DNA from: an uncultured Verrucomicrobiota bacterium
Lineage (GTDB): Bacteria > Verrucomicrobiota > Verrucomicrobiia > Limisphaerales > UBA9464
Assembly: GCA_903939515.1 (NCBI GenBank)
Contig: CAJAHH010000031.1
Location: 106,811 to 170,810, forward strand
Direction of reading: 5' to 3'
DNA: 64,000 nucleotides
Part shown: in pieces, positions 9,416 to 19,928 of the stretch
Position numbering within the stretch: the stretch's first letter is position 1
Layout: every line of letters begins with the position of its first letter
Program-made: the position numbers and the translations under genes
Notes under the pieces: generated by a model
Databases searched by the model: none
What the model was told of the DNA's origin: nothing
Seen by the model: only the letters and a program-made list of their open reading frames with translations

Positions 9416-9991
9416 ATGATGACCCAGTGGATTGCTGACTACCTGGAAGCCCAGAAGCGGGCTGTCGATTCTGTGAAGCCTGCCGAGATCGCCGCCCTGG
9501 TAGAAACCCTTCGCGTGGCGTGGTCGCAAGACCAACAAATTTTCGCTATAGGCAACGGCGGCAGCGCGGCCAACGCCAGTCACTTCGCGGTCGATTTGGG
9601 CAAGGGATCTAGCGACACGCTGCCGCGCCGTTTCCGGGTGCTCTCGCTCACAGACAACGTTGCCTGGATGACGGCCCTCGGGAACGACTACTCCTACGAC
9701 GAAATTTTCTCGCGGCAGTTGGCCAATTACGCCCGCAAAGGCGACGTCCTTATCACGGCTAGTGTCAGCGGCAATTCCCCCAACCTGGTAAAGGCCTTCG
9801 AGTGGGCTAAGTCCCACGGGGTCAAGACCATCGCGCTGGTGGGCGCTAAGCGGGGTCGCCTGGCCGAGTTGGCCGATCAGGTGGTGGTCATCGATGACAC
9901 TCACTACGGCCGCGTGGAGGATGTCCAAATGCACATCCTGCACATCTTGTGCTACGCGTTCATGGAGAAGACGGAGCTCCTTCAGGGCTAA
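9416..9991 (+). CDS. gmhA: sedoheptulose-7-phosphate isomerase (GmhA-like SIS protein)
   Basis: A 191-residue SIS-domain protein. Family marks are FAIGNGGSAANASHFAVDL near residues 43-61, LITASVSGNSPNLV, and a C-terminal histidine-containing stretch VEDVQMHILHILCYAF that supplies metal-site residues in GmhA. It should convert sedoheptulose 7-phosphate to D-glycero-D-manno-heptose 7-phosphate, the first step toward ADP-heptose for lipopolysaccharide. That fits the heptosyltransferase-family gene at 30783, although the kinase and epimerase genes are not in the window. Two ATG codons occur in tandem at 9416 and 9419; either could start it. Confidence 0.87.
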   Translation: MMTQWIADYLEAQKRAVDSVKPAEIAALVETLRVAWSQDQQIFAIGNGGSAANASHFAVDLGKGSSDTLPRRFRVLSLTDNVAWMTALGNDYSYDEIFSRQLANYARKGDVLITASVSGNSPNLVKAFEWAKSHGVKTIALVGAKRGRLAELADQVVVIDDTHYGRVEDVQMHILHILCYAFMEKTELLQG

Positions 9992-10062
9992 TCGAGGGTC
10001 GATCCAGCCCTTCAAAGCTCAGTTCTAAAAAAGTTTCCGCAGGTTCAACGGAGGTTTCATTG

Positions 10063-11169
10063 ATGAGACGGAGGATGAGACAAATACTGGGAGTTCTGCT
10101 CGGTGGCTGGCTGCTGCTGGTCGCGAGGGAAGCTGCCGTTCAGGCGGGCACGCTGGTGCAGTTTCGCACTGCCCTAGGCGATGTGGTGGTCGAGTTGTTC
10201 GACCAAGAGAAACCCCTCACCACCGCCAACTTCCTCAAGTACGTCCGGTCCGGACGTTACACCAACATGATCTCCCACCGGATCGTGCCCAATTTCGTGA
10301 TCCAGGGCGGTGGGTTCCGGGTGGCCAATCGGGGGACGGTGAGCAATTCGGTGGAATCGGTTTTGGAGTTCGCCAACGTCTCCAACGAATTCGACATCGG
10401 CCCGCGCTACCGGAACCTCTACGGCACCTTGTCGATGGCGAAAAAGGGGGCGGGCACCAATAGGTTGGCGACGGTGCGATGGACCAATGCGGCCGTGGCC
10501 TTCACCCAGTTTGCCGGTCTGAAGACCAACGTCATTACCTACACCAATGCTTTCCCTGAGATCTCGACCTTCGAGGTGTACACCGAACGGGTTGTGGCCA
10601 CCAATGGTTCTGGTGCGACTCAGATTTGGACCGTTTCCAAAGATGGGGTGATCTACACCGGAGGTCCCCACTCGGCATCGAGCCAGTGGTTCCTGAGCTT
10701 CGGGGACAACTCGGCCAACTTGGACAACCAGAATGGCGGTTTCACGGTGTTTGGTCGGGTGGTGAGCGCTACCAATGTTTTCAACCGCCTGAACACCTTC
10801 CAGCCCGTCTGGCGTGCGACCAACGTGGTTTATTCAGCCGGTGGCGCTTTTAATGAACTTCCGTTGCTGAGCTACTTTGATCCCTTAAGCCTGGCTCAGC
10901 TCTACGCGGGACTGCTCTATGTGGACATCACTGAGTTGCCTCCGCTGGCTCCGCCCACCCCGGACCCCCGGTTGCCCGGTGTCCAACTGAGCGGAGCCTT
11001 TCCCATGGCACACACAGTGGAAGTGTCTTCGACGCTCCAGGGTCCTTGGCTAACCTTGAGCAACTTCGTTGGGCGCTCTGCTGCAGCTCCGGTGCCCGAT
11101 CCTGATGGCAATGGGCCGCTGCGGCTTTATCGCCTCAAGGTACCCTTCTCATTGCCGCGCCCGGAGTGA
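10063..11169 (+). CDS. secreted cyclophilin-type peptidyl-prolyl isomerase with extra domains
   Basis: A 368-residue exported protein. A signal peptide (basic MRRRMRQ then a leucine-rich core ending near AVQAG) precedes a cyclophilin core: FRTALGDVVVELF, SHRIVPNFVIQGGGF with the catalytic arginine, SMAKK, SSQWFLSFGDN and NGGFTVFGRVV. About 80 residues rich in threonine, asparagine and valine are inserted between the SMAKK and SQWFLSF parts. The last ~60 residues (HTVEVSSTLQGPW and onward) resemble the C-terminal beta domain often attached to secreted proteins in this kind of genome. I chose the ATG at 10063 because a GGAGG lies just before it and the signal peptide begins there; upstream codons overlap gmhA. 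Confidence 0.85.
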   Translation: MRRRMRQILGVLLGGWLLLVAREAAVQAGTLVQFRTALGDVVVELFDQEKPLTTANFLKYVRSGRYTNMISHRIVPNFVIQGGGFRVANRGTVSNSVESVLEFANVSNEFDIGPRYRNLYGTLSMAKKGAGTNRLATVRWTNAAVAFTQFAGLKTNVITYTNAFPEISTFEVYTERVVATNGSGATQIWTVSKDGVIYTGGPHSASSQWFLSFGDNSANLDNQNGGFTVFGRVVSATNVFNRLNTFQPVWRATNVVYSAGGAFNELPLLSYFDPLSLAQLYAGLLYVDITELPPLAPPTPDPRLPGVQLSGAFPMAHTVEVSSTLQGPWLTLSNFVGRSAAAPVPDPDGNGPLRLYRLKVPFSLPRPE

Positions 11170-11178
11170 GTCGTGTCG

Positions 11179-11198
11179 CCCGGACGGTGCAGTCCGGG
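11179..11198. terminator. hairpin between convergent genes
   Basis: A perfect 7-bp inverted repeat, CCCGGAC and GTCCGGG around a 6-nt loop, sits in the 41-bp gap between the cyclophilin gene and ileS, which converge here. It lacks a clear T-run on either side, so a bidirectional terminator role is an inference from position and stem strength. Confidence 0.4.
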
Positions 11199-11210
11199 GA
11201 TTGGATGGGT

Positions 11211-14033
11211 TTAAGACAGCGAAATCACCGCTTCGACGCAACGACCACACAAGGTCGGGTGAGTGGGGTTCTCGCCGACGTTGAGTTCCCAGTGCCAGCA
11301 GCGTTCGCACTTCTTGCGGCCCACTTCGCCGGCGACTTGCACTGTGATTTGGCGCTCGGCCGCTTCCGTTACGGTCACCGCTGAGCAGTTGCACAGTTCC
11401 CGCAGTTCAGCTTCGTGCGACGCTACCAACGCGCGGTCCGCAGCCGGCAAGGCGAAGTGCAACACGGCGTCCAGGCTCTTACCGATGAGTTTTGCCTGAC
11501 GTGCCTTTTCCAACTCGGGCAGCGCTTGCTCCCTCAATGAGAACAGGGCGGCCCAAGCGGGTTCGGTCGGCACGGCGCCGGTGCTCGGATTCCAGAGGCT
11601 CAGGTGCACCGACTTCGTGGCCACTCCCGGAATTTGCTCCCAGGCCTCGTCGGCCGTGAAGGCCAGAATCGGAGCCAGGGCTTGTGTGAGCCGGGTCAGG
11701 ATGCGGTGCAGGGCGGTTTGAGTGCTGCGGCGGCGGTCTGAGCCCGCGGGATCGGTGTAGAGCCGGTCCTTCACCACATCATGGTACATCGCGCTGAGCT
11801 GCACCGCGCAGAACTGCGAGATCAACTGGTACACGACATGGAATTCATAGGTGTCGTAGGCCTTCGCCACCGCGGCTTCCAGCGTGGCGAACTCGCCCAA
11901 GATCCAGCGGTCGAGTCCGCTGAGTTGGTCATCGGCCACGGCCTGGGTTGCCGGATTGAAGTCGTACAAGTTGGAGAGCTGGTAGCGCAGGGTATTGCGG
12001 ATGAGGCGGTAGGTTTCACCCACCTTCTTGAGCCGCTCCTCGCTGACCACGATGTCGCTGCGGTAGTCTTGCGAGGCGACCCACAGGCGCACGACATCGC
12101 AACCGTAGTCCTTAATGTAGCGATCGGCCGTCTGCGGCTTTTGGTAACCGCCCTGACCTTGCTTGGACTTGGAGATTTTCTCGCGGTCCTCATCGACCAT
12201 GAAGCCGTGGGTCAACACCGTCTTGAACGGGGCCGAACCGTTGCCCGCCAGCGATAGTAGCAAGGACGACTGGAACCAGCCCCGGTGCTGATCGCTGCCT
12301 TCCAAATAAACATCGGCCTGCCAACCGCCCTCCGAACCGCGGAGCTCGGGTCGGCGCATGAGCACGGCGCGACTAGAGGAACCGGAGTCAATCCACACAT
12401 CGAGCGTGTCCTGGCTTTTGCGCGCGGCTTCCGGGCCCGACCAATCGGCCGGCCGGCATCCGGCCCACAGGGCCTCCACCGGCGTTGCGAACCAGACATT
12501 CGAGCCTTCGCGCTCGATCCAGTCGGCGGCCTTGCGGACGATCCGCGCGTCGAGAATGGGTTCGCCTGCCGCATCGTAGAAGGCCGGGATGGGCACACCC
12601 CAGGTGCGCTGACGCGAGATGCACCAGTCGGGCCGAGACTGCACGGCTCCCTGGATGCGGTTCTTGCCCCAGTCGGGAATCCAGTTCACCGAATCAATGG
12701 CGGCCAACGCTTGTTGCCGGAAGGGTAAGGCCCCGGGAGCGCCACCGGTGTGGTCCACGCGAATGAACCACTGGTCGACGGCCCGGAAAATGATCGGGGA
12801 CTTGGAGCGCCAGCAATGGGGATAGCTGTGAGAATAATCTTCTCGGCGCATCAGCGCTTCCTTCTCGGTCAAGAGAGCCAACACGGCCTCGTTGGCCTCC
12901 GACTTACCAGCCTTGGCCAGAGTGGATTTGCCCACCAGTGACTCCGGCAATTGCTGCTCCCGCGGCAGATCGGCGGTGGGGGTCAGACGGCCTTCGTCGT
13001 CCACTGGGCAATAAATCGCCAGACCGACGCTCAAGCCCAGATGGTAATCATCCATGCCGTGACCCGGGGCGATGTGCACGAAGCCCGTGCCGGTGGAGTC
13101 ATCGACGAAGTCGGCCGGGAACAACCGTCCGGTGCGCTCGCAGAACGGATGCTCATACTGAAGCGAAGCCAACTCTTCGGCCTGAGCGGTGCGGATGATT
13201 TGATAGCCTTCCCAGCCGCACTTCTCGCTGAGGCTAGTGAGCAGGGAGTTGGCCACCAAGTAGGTGTTTCCCTCGGCGAACACGTACGAGTAGAAGAACT
13301 TCGGATTGAAGGCCACGGCCAGGTTGGCGGGCAGGGTCCAGGGCGTGGTGGTCCAAACCACCACGTAGGTGTTGGGTTCACCCGCCAGACGGAGTCGAAC
13401 GAACACGCTCTGGCTGATGTGGTCGGCGTATTCCACCTCGGCCTCCGCCAAGGCGGTTCGGAAAGGAACGCTCCAGTACACGGGTTTTTTGCCCCGGTAC
13501 ACGAAGCCCTTCTCGACGAGGTCGGCAAATTGCCGCAGTTCATCGGCCTCATACTGCGGGGCGAGGGTCAGGTACGGGTTGTTCCAGTCACCTAGAACAC
13601 CGAGGCGCTGAAATTGCTGGCGTTGCAAGTCGATGTACTTGCGGGCGTAGGCGTCGCAGGCCGTTCGGATTGTGGCGGCATCGGCATCGGACTTGCCTTG
13701 GGCGCGCAGTTCCTGGGTCACCTTGGACTCGATGGGCAGGCCATGGCAGTCCCAGCCGGGAACGTAGGGCGTTTGGAAGCCGCGCAGGGACTTCGACTTG
13801 AGGATCAGATCCTTGAGAATCTTGTTCAACGCTGTGCCAATGTGCACATCGCCGTTGGCAAAGGGCGGGCCGTCGTGCAAAACGAACCGCGGCGACTCCG
13901 CCCGGGTTGCCATTAGCTGCCCATAAAGGTCTGAGCTGTACCACTGGGCCAGCCGTTGCGGTTCCCGCTGAACCAGGTTTGCCTGCATCGGAAACTCCGT
14001 GCGGGGCAGATTGAGGGAATTCTTGTAGTCCAT
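11211..14033 (-). CDS. ileS: isoleucyl-tRNA synthetase
   Basis: A class I aminoacyl-tRNA synthetase of 940 residues that charges tRNA-Ile. Visible marks are the HIGH-type signature in GDVHIGTALNKILKD, followed by YVPGWDCHGLPIE, and the KMSKS-type loop in DREKISKSKQGQ. The editing domain lies between them, and the C-terminal zinc finger is CERCWHW with LCGRC. The domain order matches bacterial type I IleRS. I start it at the ATG at 14033 (MDYKNSLNLP), which fits the usual IleS beginning, instead of seven codons upstream. No T-box leader was recognised in front. It stands alone on the minus strand. Confidence 0.96.
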   Translation of the reverse strand: MDYKNSLNLPRTEFPMQANLVQREPQRLAQWYSSDLYGQLMATRAESPRFVLHDGPPFANGDVHIGTALNKILKDLILKSKSLRGFQTPYVPGWDCHGLPIESKVTQELRAQGKSDADAATIRTACDAYARKYIDLQRQQFQRLGVLGDWNNPYLTLAPQYEADELRQFADLVEKGFVYRGKKPVYWSVPFRTALAEAEVEYADHISQSVFVRLRLAGEPNTYVVVWTTTPWTLPANLAVAFNPKFFYSYVFAEGNTYLVANSLLTSLSEKCGWEGYQIIRTAQAEELASLQYEHPFCERTGRLFPADFVDDSTGTGFVHIAPGHGMDDYHLGLSVGLAIYCPVDDEGRLTPTADLPREQQLPESLVGKSTLAKAGKSEANEAVLALLTEKEALMRREDYSHSYPHCWRSKSPIIFRAVDQWFIRVDHTGGAPGALPFRQQALAAIDSVNWIPDWGKNRIQGAVQSRPDWCISRQRTWGVPIPAFYDAAGEPILDARIVRKAADWIEREGSNVWFATPVEALWAGCRPADWSGPEAARKSQDTLDVWIDSGSSSRAVLMRRPELRGSEGGWQADVYLEGSDQHRGWFQSSLLLSLAGNGSAPFKTVLTHGFMVDEDREKISKSKQGQGGYQKPQTADRYIKDYGCDVVRLWVASQDYRSDIVVSEERLKKVGETYRLIRNTLRYQLSNLYDFNPATQAVADDQLSGLDRWILGEFATLEAAVAKAYDTYEFHVVYQLISQFCAVQLSAMYHDVVKDRLYTDPAGSDRRRSTQTALHRILTRLTQALAPILAFTADEAWEQIPGVATKSVHLSLWNPSTGAVPTEPAWAALFSLREQALPELEKARQAKLIGKSLDAVLHFALPAADRALVASHEAELRELCNCSAVTVTEAAERQITVQVAGEVGRKKCERCWHWELNVGENPTHPTLCGRCVEAVISLS

Positions 14034-14495
14034 CGCGGTTCCGTTCAAAGGCATCCAGTCTATCGACTCGCCAAATCTCGGGCAAAGGGGAATCCAGCAA
14101 TCTGGTGGCCTCCGCGCACAAATCAGCGGAGCGATCGGGCAGTTTTAACGGTGGGAACAGTTTTCGTGATGTCTTAACCACAGTATTCGGTTCCATGATG
14201 CTATTGAGGGAATCCATCCACGTGCTTGCCTTGTGGAAGAGGGCAGTGCTCTTATCGGCCCGGTGCTGACCGCCATTGTGGGTTTTCCATTCCCCCAAGG
14301 CCGTCTGAGCCCCTTGTATTGAATAGGGGTGCTCTGGCGGAGTTGGAGGGGAGGAAGCCGTGGGTCCACTCGAAGAATACTCGAGGTAGGCCCGTAGAAA
14401 ACAGCGGAGGTTGGTGCAGAAATTAATCCAATGGGCGGAAGGAATCGGCCGAATGAATCGGTTCGGATCCATAGAAGCCCAAAGAAAGCGGCCCG
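14034..14495. other. divergent intergenic region upstream of ileS and the act operon
   Basis: This 460-bp gap separates ileS (minus) from actA (plus), so promoters for both should lie here. I see no convincing coding frame, no strong hairpin with a T-run and no tRNA. A short AT-richer patch around 14318-14330 could form a -10 element for the act operon, but it is too weak to call. Confidence 0.4.
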
Positions 14496-15131
14496 ATGTC
14501 GGACATTTTCCCGAGGTGGACCAACAAAATACCGTTGATGGTCGGTGTGGCAGCGGCCGTGGTGCTGCCAACCGTGATCGCCGGGATCACCTATTACTTC
14601 ACCCCGAAGTACACTCGCGTGGGTTACCAGCCCAAGCAGCCCGTGGCGTTCTCTCACGCCATCCACTCCGATCAGCTGGGGATCGACTGCCGCTATTGCC
14701 ATAGCGATGTCGACAAGTCGTGGTTCTCCAACATCCCAGCCTCGGAGACCTGCATGCGCTGCCACTCCATTGTGGCTAAAGACTCCCCGAAGTTGAGTTT
14801 GGTTCGTGAGTCGTACTCCAGTGGCAAGCCCATTCCCTGGGTTCAGATCCACAAGACTCCCGATTACGTTTATTTTAACCACTCCGTTCACGTGAACCGC
14901 GGTATTTCCTGTGTGAAATGCCACGGTGAGATTCAGAAAATGGACGAAGTGTACCATGCCAAGCCCTTGTCGATGGGCTTCTGTCTGGAGTGCCATCGGG
15001 AGCCCGAGAAGCACATCCGGCCCAATGATCTTGTGACCAAGCTCGATTGGAACGGTGAATTCGACGGCAAGAAAGCCGTTCACGACTGGAAGGTCCAACC
15101 TGGCCAGAGCTGTTCCACCTGCCACCGCTGA
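14496..15131 (+). CDS. actA: alternative complex III subunit A, pentaheme cytochrome c
   Basis: A 211-residue membrane-anchored c-type cytochrome. One hydrophobic helix at residues 13-35 is followed by a periplasmic domain with five CXXCH heme sites at residues 65-69, 86-90, 139-143, 163-167 and 206-210. Five hemes and the single anchor match ActA of the Act quinol:electron-acceptor oxidoreductase, which replaces cytochrome bc1. It passes electrons from the iron-sulfur subunit to ActE or directly to the oxidase. It is the first gene of the respiratory operon, and its TGA overlaps the ATG of actB by one base (TGATG). Confidence 0.93.
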   Translation: MSDIFPRWTNKIPLMVGVAAAVVLPTVIAGITYYFTPKYTRVGYQPKQPVAFSHAIHSDQLGIDCRYCHSDVDKSWFSNIPASETCMRCHSIVAKDSPKLSLVRESYSSGKPIPWVQIHKTPDYVYFNHSVHVNRGISCVKCHGEIQKMDEVYHAKPLSMGFCLECHREPEKHIRPNDLVTKLDWNGEFDGKKAVHDWKVQPGQSCSTCHR

Positions 15132-18100
15132 TGAAGACGATTCCCCCGATTTGCAACGAACCGGAGTCCGGTCCGAAGTACTGGCGTTCCCTAGAGCAGC
15201 TGGCTGACCAACCCGATTTCCGTCAGTGGATGGAGCGCGAGTTTCCAGCCGGTGCCAGCATCGCCCCGGATGGTGAAACCCGTCGCGACTGGATGAAGCT
15301 CATGTCTGCGAGCTTCCTCTTGGCCGGTCTGGGTGGCATGGGCACCGGGTGCCGTCGCCCCGAGGAGGAGTTGACGCCCTTTGCCAAGCAGCCCGAGGGC
15401 TACGTTTACGGAAAGGCTCAGTATTTCGCGACATCCATGCCTTTGCGGGGCAGCGCGGTCGCCCTGACGGTCAAGTCGAGCGACGGTCGCCCGACCAAGA
15501 TCGAGGGCAATGCGCTGTTGCCTGGTGCCAATGGAGGCACCGATACCTTTGCTCAGGCGGCGATCCTGAATTTGTACGATCCCGATCGTGCCCACCGGCA
15601 CACCCGGGGCGGCAACGACTGCAAGATCGAGGCCGTGCGTGATGCGTTGTCCGAAGTGGCGAAGGCGGCGGTCGCCAAACACGGTGAAGGTCTGGCGTTC
15701 TTGGTCGAGCGTTCTTCCTCCCCGTCCCGTGCCCGTCTGCAGAAGCTCATTTCCGAGAAATACCCGAAATCGGCGTGGCACGCTTACGAGCCGGTTGATT
15801 TCAGCGGGACGGACGCCGCCTACTCTCAGGCCTGCGGCACACCGGTCCATGCTCTGGTTCACCTCGAAAAGGCGCGCCGGATCTTGTCGCTCGATTGTGA
15901 CTTTATTGGTTCCGAACAAGATGCCCATCGCAGCATCCGCGGCTTCGCCCTGGGGCGGAAATCCGCCGATGACGGAATGAACCGGCTCTACGTGGTGGAG
16001 TCGATGATGTCCCTGACCGGTGGCAATGCTGACCATCGCCTTCGGGTCAAGCCGAGTGAGGTTCTGAAGGTGGCGGCTGCGGTGGCTGCCGAGCTCGGAG
16101 TCGCTGGAGTGGCATCCCCTTCGGGCGCGTTTTCGGCCTGGGCCGCAGCGGTGGCCAAGGATTTGAAGGAAGCGGGCAAGGCCGCGGTCGCGGTGGCCGG
16201 TTATTCCCAGCCTCCTGCGGTGCATGCGTTGGCAGCGGCTATCAACTCGGTGTTGGGTGCGGTGGGGTCCACGGTGACCTTGGTGCAACCGACCGAATCC
16301 GTTGCTCTGGGTATCCAAGAACTCACGGCCTCCCTGAGCGCAGGCAAGGTGTCTACCTTGGTCATTCTGGGTGGCAATCCCGCCTACAACGCGCCGGCCG
16401 ATCTCCAGTTTGAGACGGTGGCCAAAAAAGCAGGCACGGTGATTCGCCTCGGTTACTACGAGGACGAGACGGCCGCCTTGGCGACCTGGCATCTGGCCGG
16501 AACCCACTTCCTCGAGTCTTGGGGCGATGCCCGCACGGCCGACGGCACTGTGGTCCCGGTTCAACCGTTGGTTGAACCGCTCTTTGGCGGCCTGACCGAG
16601 CTCGAAGTGCTGGCGCGTCTCTTAGGTGAGTCCAAAGTTTCGCCCTATGACATCGTCCGCGAAACCCTGAAGGGTTTGGGCGCGACCGATGACGCCGCTT
16701 GGAAGCGTTTCTTGCACGACGGTTTCCTGACGGACAGCGCCTCTGCGGCCGTGTCCGCGTCAGTGAATGCCTCGGCCGCCGCATCGGCTTTGGCGGCACA
16801 TAAGCCCGTTTCTGGTGACATCGAAGTGGTGCTCCATCGCGATGGCTCGGTCGATGATGGCCGCTTTGCCAACAACGGCTGGCTCCAAGAGATGCCGGAC
16901 TCCATCACCAAGGTCACTTGGGACAACGTGGTCATGATGTCCCAGAAGACCGCAAAGTCTCTGGGGTTGCCCACCAAACGTTCCGGCAAAATCCCTGACG
17001 ACTTGAGCCCAGCCGAGGCGGCCGACGCCAAGGATGGTCAATACGATCAACCCGTGGTGAAGATCACCGTGGGTGGCCGCAGCGTCGAAGGTCCGGTCTG
17101 GATTCAGCCAGGGTTGGCAGATGGAACCGTCGCGCTGGCACTGGGTTACGGACGCCGAATCGTGGGTCGCGTGGGTCGTGGAGTGGGCTTCGATGCCTAC
17201 AGCCTCTTCCAGTCGACCTCCCGCCATATCACGGCCGGCAAGGTGGAGAAGGTTTTCCGCAAGCATCGCTTGGCGGTGACCCAAGAACACGGCCTCATGG
17301 AAGGTCGTCCGGTCATTCGCGAGGCGCACCTCGAGGAGTTCAAGGCGCATCCCAAGTTCGCCCAGAACATGGATCTCGAGGCGCATTTCCCGGGTTACGT
17401 TCCCTACAAGGGAGAGACCGATGGACGCAACGCCGAGAAGCGTCCCCAAAACATTTACGAGCATCCCTACGATCAGAACCCGGAGACGGCTTCGAAGGTT
17501 CATCAGTGGGGCATGGTCATCGACTTGCAAACGTGCGTGGGCTGTTCTGCCTGCGTGGTGGCCTGTCAGAGCGAAAACAACATCCCCATTGTCGGTAAAG
17601 ATCAGGTGGCCCGTGGCCGCGAGATGCACTGGATGCGCATCGATCGCTACTACAGTCACAATCCGGAGGTCGATGTGAACGCGGAGTTGGCCGCGGAGGA
17701 TCCGCAAATGGCGATCCAACCGATGTTCTGCCAGCACTGCGAAGCAGCCCCCTGCGAGAGCGTCTGCCCGGTGAACGCGACTGTTCACGACGAAGAGGGC
17801 ATTAATGGAATGGCCTACAACCGCTGCATTGGAACGCGGTACTGCGCCAACAATTGCCCGTATAAGGTCCGTCGCTTCAACTGGTTCGACTTCAACAAGC
17901 GCGAAAGCGACTACGGTGCGGCTCAAGACCAGCACCTGGTCAACACGGGCAACCTCTACAAGGGGCCGCTCGGGGTGAACCGCAATACGGAACCGGAGTG
18001 GGAGATTATTAAGCTGGTCAAGAATCCGGATGTCACTGTCCGTATGCGCGGCGTTATGGAGAAGTGCACGCTGTGCGTGCAGCGCATCCAGCAAGGCAAA

Positions 18101-18481
18101 ATTGCCCAGAAGGTCAAGGCGGGTAACAGCGGTGACGTGGCTGTGCGAGATGGCGCCATTAGGACCGCCTGCCAACAAGCTTGCCCCGCGGACGCCATCG
18201 TCTTCGGCAACATGCTCGATGCCCAGAGCGAGGTCGTGAAAGCCAAGGCCAATCCCCGGAACTATTCGGTCCTCGGCTTCTTGGATACCCGTCCTCGAGT
18301 CACTTACCTGGCTCGCGTTCGTAATCCGAACCCGGTGGTCCTTGACCTCGAGAAGCGCAAGACGCCCGACAGTCAGCGCGACTACGAGCGTTTCCGTCAC
18401 GAGTCCCCATTTCAAGAACACTCACATGGTCACGATGCCTCGCATCAATCCGCGACTCAGGCGGGGAAAGGAGCGGTCTAA
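15131..18481 (+). CDS. actB: alternative complex III subunit B, molybdopterin-like/iron-sulfur fusion
   Basis: An 1116-residue periplasmic subunit. An internal Tat-type signal, TRRDWMKLM near residues 50-58, precedes a hydrophobic stretch and a cysteine at about residue 74. The middle ~700 residues resemble a molybdopterin oxidoreductase, although ActB proteins are known not to hold the cofactor. The C-terminal ~300 residues form a ferredoxin-like module: [12 protein letters not shown] at residues 802-813, [30 protein letters not shown] and CQQACP. That cysteine set fits the three [4Fe-4S] and one [3Fe-4S] clusters of the family. It links quinol oxidation in ActC to the hemes of ActA. An alanine-rich low-complexity patch occurs near residue 540. 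Confidence 0.93.
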   Translation: MKTIPPICNEPESGPKYWRSLEQLADQPDFRQWMEREFPAGASIAPDGETRRDWMKLMSASFLLAGLGGMGTGCRRPEEELTPFAKQPEGYVYGKAQYFATSMPLRGSAVALTVKSSDGRPTKIEGNALLPGANGGTDTFAQAAILNLYDPDRAHRHTRGGNDCKIEAVRDALSEVAKAAVAKHGEGLAFLVERSSSPSRARLQKLISEKYPKSAWHAYEPVDFSGTDAAYSQACGTPVHALVHLEKARRILSLDCDFIGSEQDAHRSIRGFALGRKSADDGMNRLYVVESMMSLTGGNADHRLRVKPSEVLKVAAAVAAELGVAGVASPSGAFSAWAAAVAKDLKEAGKAAVAVAGYSQPPAVHALAAAINSVLGAVGSTVTLVQPTESVALGIQELTASLSAGKVSTLVILGGNPAYNAPADLQFETVAKKAGTVIRLGYYEDETAALATWHLAGTHFLESWGDARTADGTVVPVQPLVEPLFGGLTELEVLARLLGESKVSPYDIVRETLKGLGATDDAAWKRFLHDGFLTDSASAAVSASVNASAAASALAAHKPVSGDIEVVLHRDGSVDDGRFANNGWLQEMPDSITKVTWDNVVMMSQKTAKSLGLPTKRSGKIPDDLSPAEAADAKDGQYDQPVVKITVGGRSVEGPVWIQPGLADGTVALALGYGRRIVGRVGRGVGFDAYSLFQSTSRHITAGKVEKVFRKHRLAVTQEHGLMEGRPVIREAHLEEFKAHPKFAQNMDLEAHFPGYVPYKGETDGRNAEKRPQNIYEHPYDQNPETASKVHQWGMVIDLQTCVGCSACVVACQSENNIPIVGKDQVARGREMHWMRIDRYYSHNPEVDVNAELAAEDPQMAIQPMFCQHCEAAPCESVCPVNATVHDEEGINGMAYNRCIGTRYCANNCPYKVRRFNWFDFNKRESDYGAAQDQHLVNTGNLYKGPLGVNRNTEPEWEIIKLVKNPDVTVRMRGVMEKCTLCVQRIQQGKIAQKVKAGNSGDVAVRDGAIRTACQQACPADAIVFGNMLDAQSEVVKAKANPRNYSVLGFLDTRPRVTYLARVRNPNPVVLDLEKRKTPDSQRDYERFRHESPFQEHSHGHDASHQSATQAGKGAV

Positions 18482-19911
18482 TGGCTAGCCCTGGAAAATC
18501 TGTCGCCGTCAAGGCACCTGAACCGCCGGCCGAACTGGTCCGCGAGTCTTTGGTTCTCAATAACCGATCTCTCGGTTGGATTACCAATGCCATCGCGGGC
18601 GTTTGCGAAAAGCCCATGCCGATTTGGTGGTGGCCTGCCTTCATCGTCTCGGTGGGTGGGATGCTCACCATGTTCTCCCTCATCGCCTACTTGGTCTCGA
18701 CCGGTGTGGGTGTGTGGGGTCTGAATCATCCGGCCGCCTGGGCCTGGGACATCACCAACTTCGTGTTCTGGATCGGCATCGGCCACGCCGGAACTTTGAT
18801 TTCAGCGGTGCTCTTCTTGCTCCGACAGAAATGGCGCACCTCGGTCAATCGAGCTGCAGAGGCCATGACCATCTTCGCGGTGGCTTGCGCCGGCATCTTC
18901 CCGGTTTTCCATACCGGTCGCGTGTGGTTCGCTTTGTTGCCGGGTTACTTACTCCCGGCTCCCAATGCCAACGCGATCTGGCCTCAGTTCCGCTCCCCGT
19001 TGCTGTGGGACGTGTTCGCGGTGTCCACTTACGGTACGGTTTCGCTGTTGTTCTGGTATGTGGGTCTTATCCCTGACTTGGCCACCTTGCGTGATCGTTC
19101 TAAAGGGGTGATGCGCCGTTTCTTCTACGGACTGTTCTCGCTCGGTTGGACCGGTTCCAACCGCCATTGGAGCAATTATGAGAAGGCCTACCTCCTCTTG
19201 GCTGGTCTGAGCACGCCGTTGGTGTTGTCGGTGCACTCTATTGTGTCGTTCGACTTCGCCGTCTCCGTCGTTCCTGGATGGCACACCACTATCTTCCCCC
19301 CGTACTTCGTGGCTGGGGCGATTTTCTCGGGCTTCGGCATGGTGCTCACCTTGCTGATCCCGCTGCGGTCCCTCTTCAAGCTCGAAGACATCGTGACCCT
19401 TCGCCACGTAGACCTCATGTGCAAGGTGCTCTTGGCCACCGGATCCATCGTTGGATACGCCTACGGCATGGAGTTCTTCATCGCCTGGTATGGCGGTAGC
19501 CCTTACGAGCTTTACGCCTTCAAGAACCGCGCTTTTGGTCCTTACTGGTGGAGTTATTGGGCCATGATCTCGTGCAACGTAATCAGCCCGCACTTCTTCT
19601 GGTTTAAGAAACTTCGCACCAGCGTGGTTTTCGTTTGGATCGTCTCCATCTTCGTGAACATCGGCATGTGGTTTGAGCGTTTCGTGATCATCGTGACCTC
19701 GCTCCACCGGGATTATCTCCCCTCGAGCTGGGGTTACTTCACCCCGAGTTGGGTCGACATAATGACCTTCGTCGGCAGCTTCGGTCTCTTCATGACGCTG
19801 TTCTTGTTGTTCATTCGCTTCCTGCCGGTCATCGCGATCAGCGAAGTCAAAGGCGTGACGCCTCAGGCGGATCCCCACCATCCGCTCGGTGGCGCCAAGG
19901 GACACCACTAA
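18481..19911 (+). CDS. actC: alternative complex III subunit C, NrfD/PsrC-like quinol-binding membrane protein
   Basis: A 476-residue integral membrane protein with about ten hydrophobic segments and the NrfD/PsrC family look, for example [12 protein letters not shown] and [20 protein letters not shown]. In Act complexes this subunit, with ActB, forms the quinol oxidation site on the periplasmic side. The N-terminal ~45 residues are hydrophilic. It starts at the ATG at 18481, sharing one base with the stop of actB. It is longer than ActF but of the same superfamily, as expected. Confidence 0.92.
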   Translation: MASPGKSVAVKAPEPPAELVRESLVLNNRSLGWITNAIAGVCEKPMPIWWWPAFIVSVGGMLTMFSLIAYLVSTGVGVWGLNHPAAWAWDITNFVFWIGIGHAGTLISAVLFLLRQKWRTSVNRAAEAMTIFAVACAGIFPVFHTGRVWFALLPGYLLPAPNANAIWPQFRSPLLWDVFAVSTYGTVSLLFWYVGLIPDLATLRDRSKGVMRRFFYGLFSLGWTGSNRHWSNYEKAYLLLAGLSTPLVLSVHSIVSFDFAVSVVPGWHTTIFPPYFVAGAIFSGFGMVLTLLIPLRSLFKLEDIVTLRHVDLMCKVLLATGSIVGYAYGMEFFIAWYGGSPYELYAFKNRAFGPYWWSYWAMISCNVISPHFFWFKKLRTSVVFVWIVSIFVNIGMWFERFVIIVTSLHRDYLPSSWGYFTPSWVDIMTFVGSFGLFMTLFLLFIRFLPVIAISEVKGVTPQADPHHPLGGAKGHH

Positions 19912-19928
19912 TTCAAAGACCCCTGTCC

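Noticed and set aside
14034..14210. T-box leader upstream of ileS
   Set aside because: I do not see a specifier loop or the conserved TGGNACCGCG-type T-box sequence on the minus strand.
16760..18421. A 553-residue minus-strand open frame opposite actB
   Set aside because: The plus strand has unmistakable Fe-S cysteine motifs; the antisense frame has low complexity and no family pattern.
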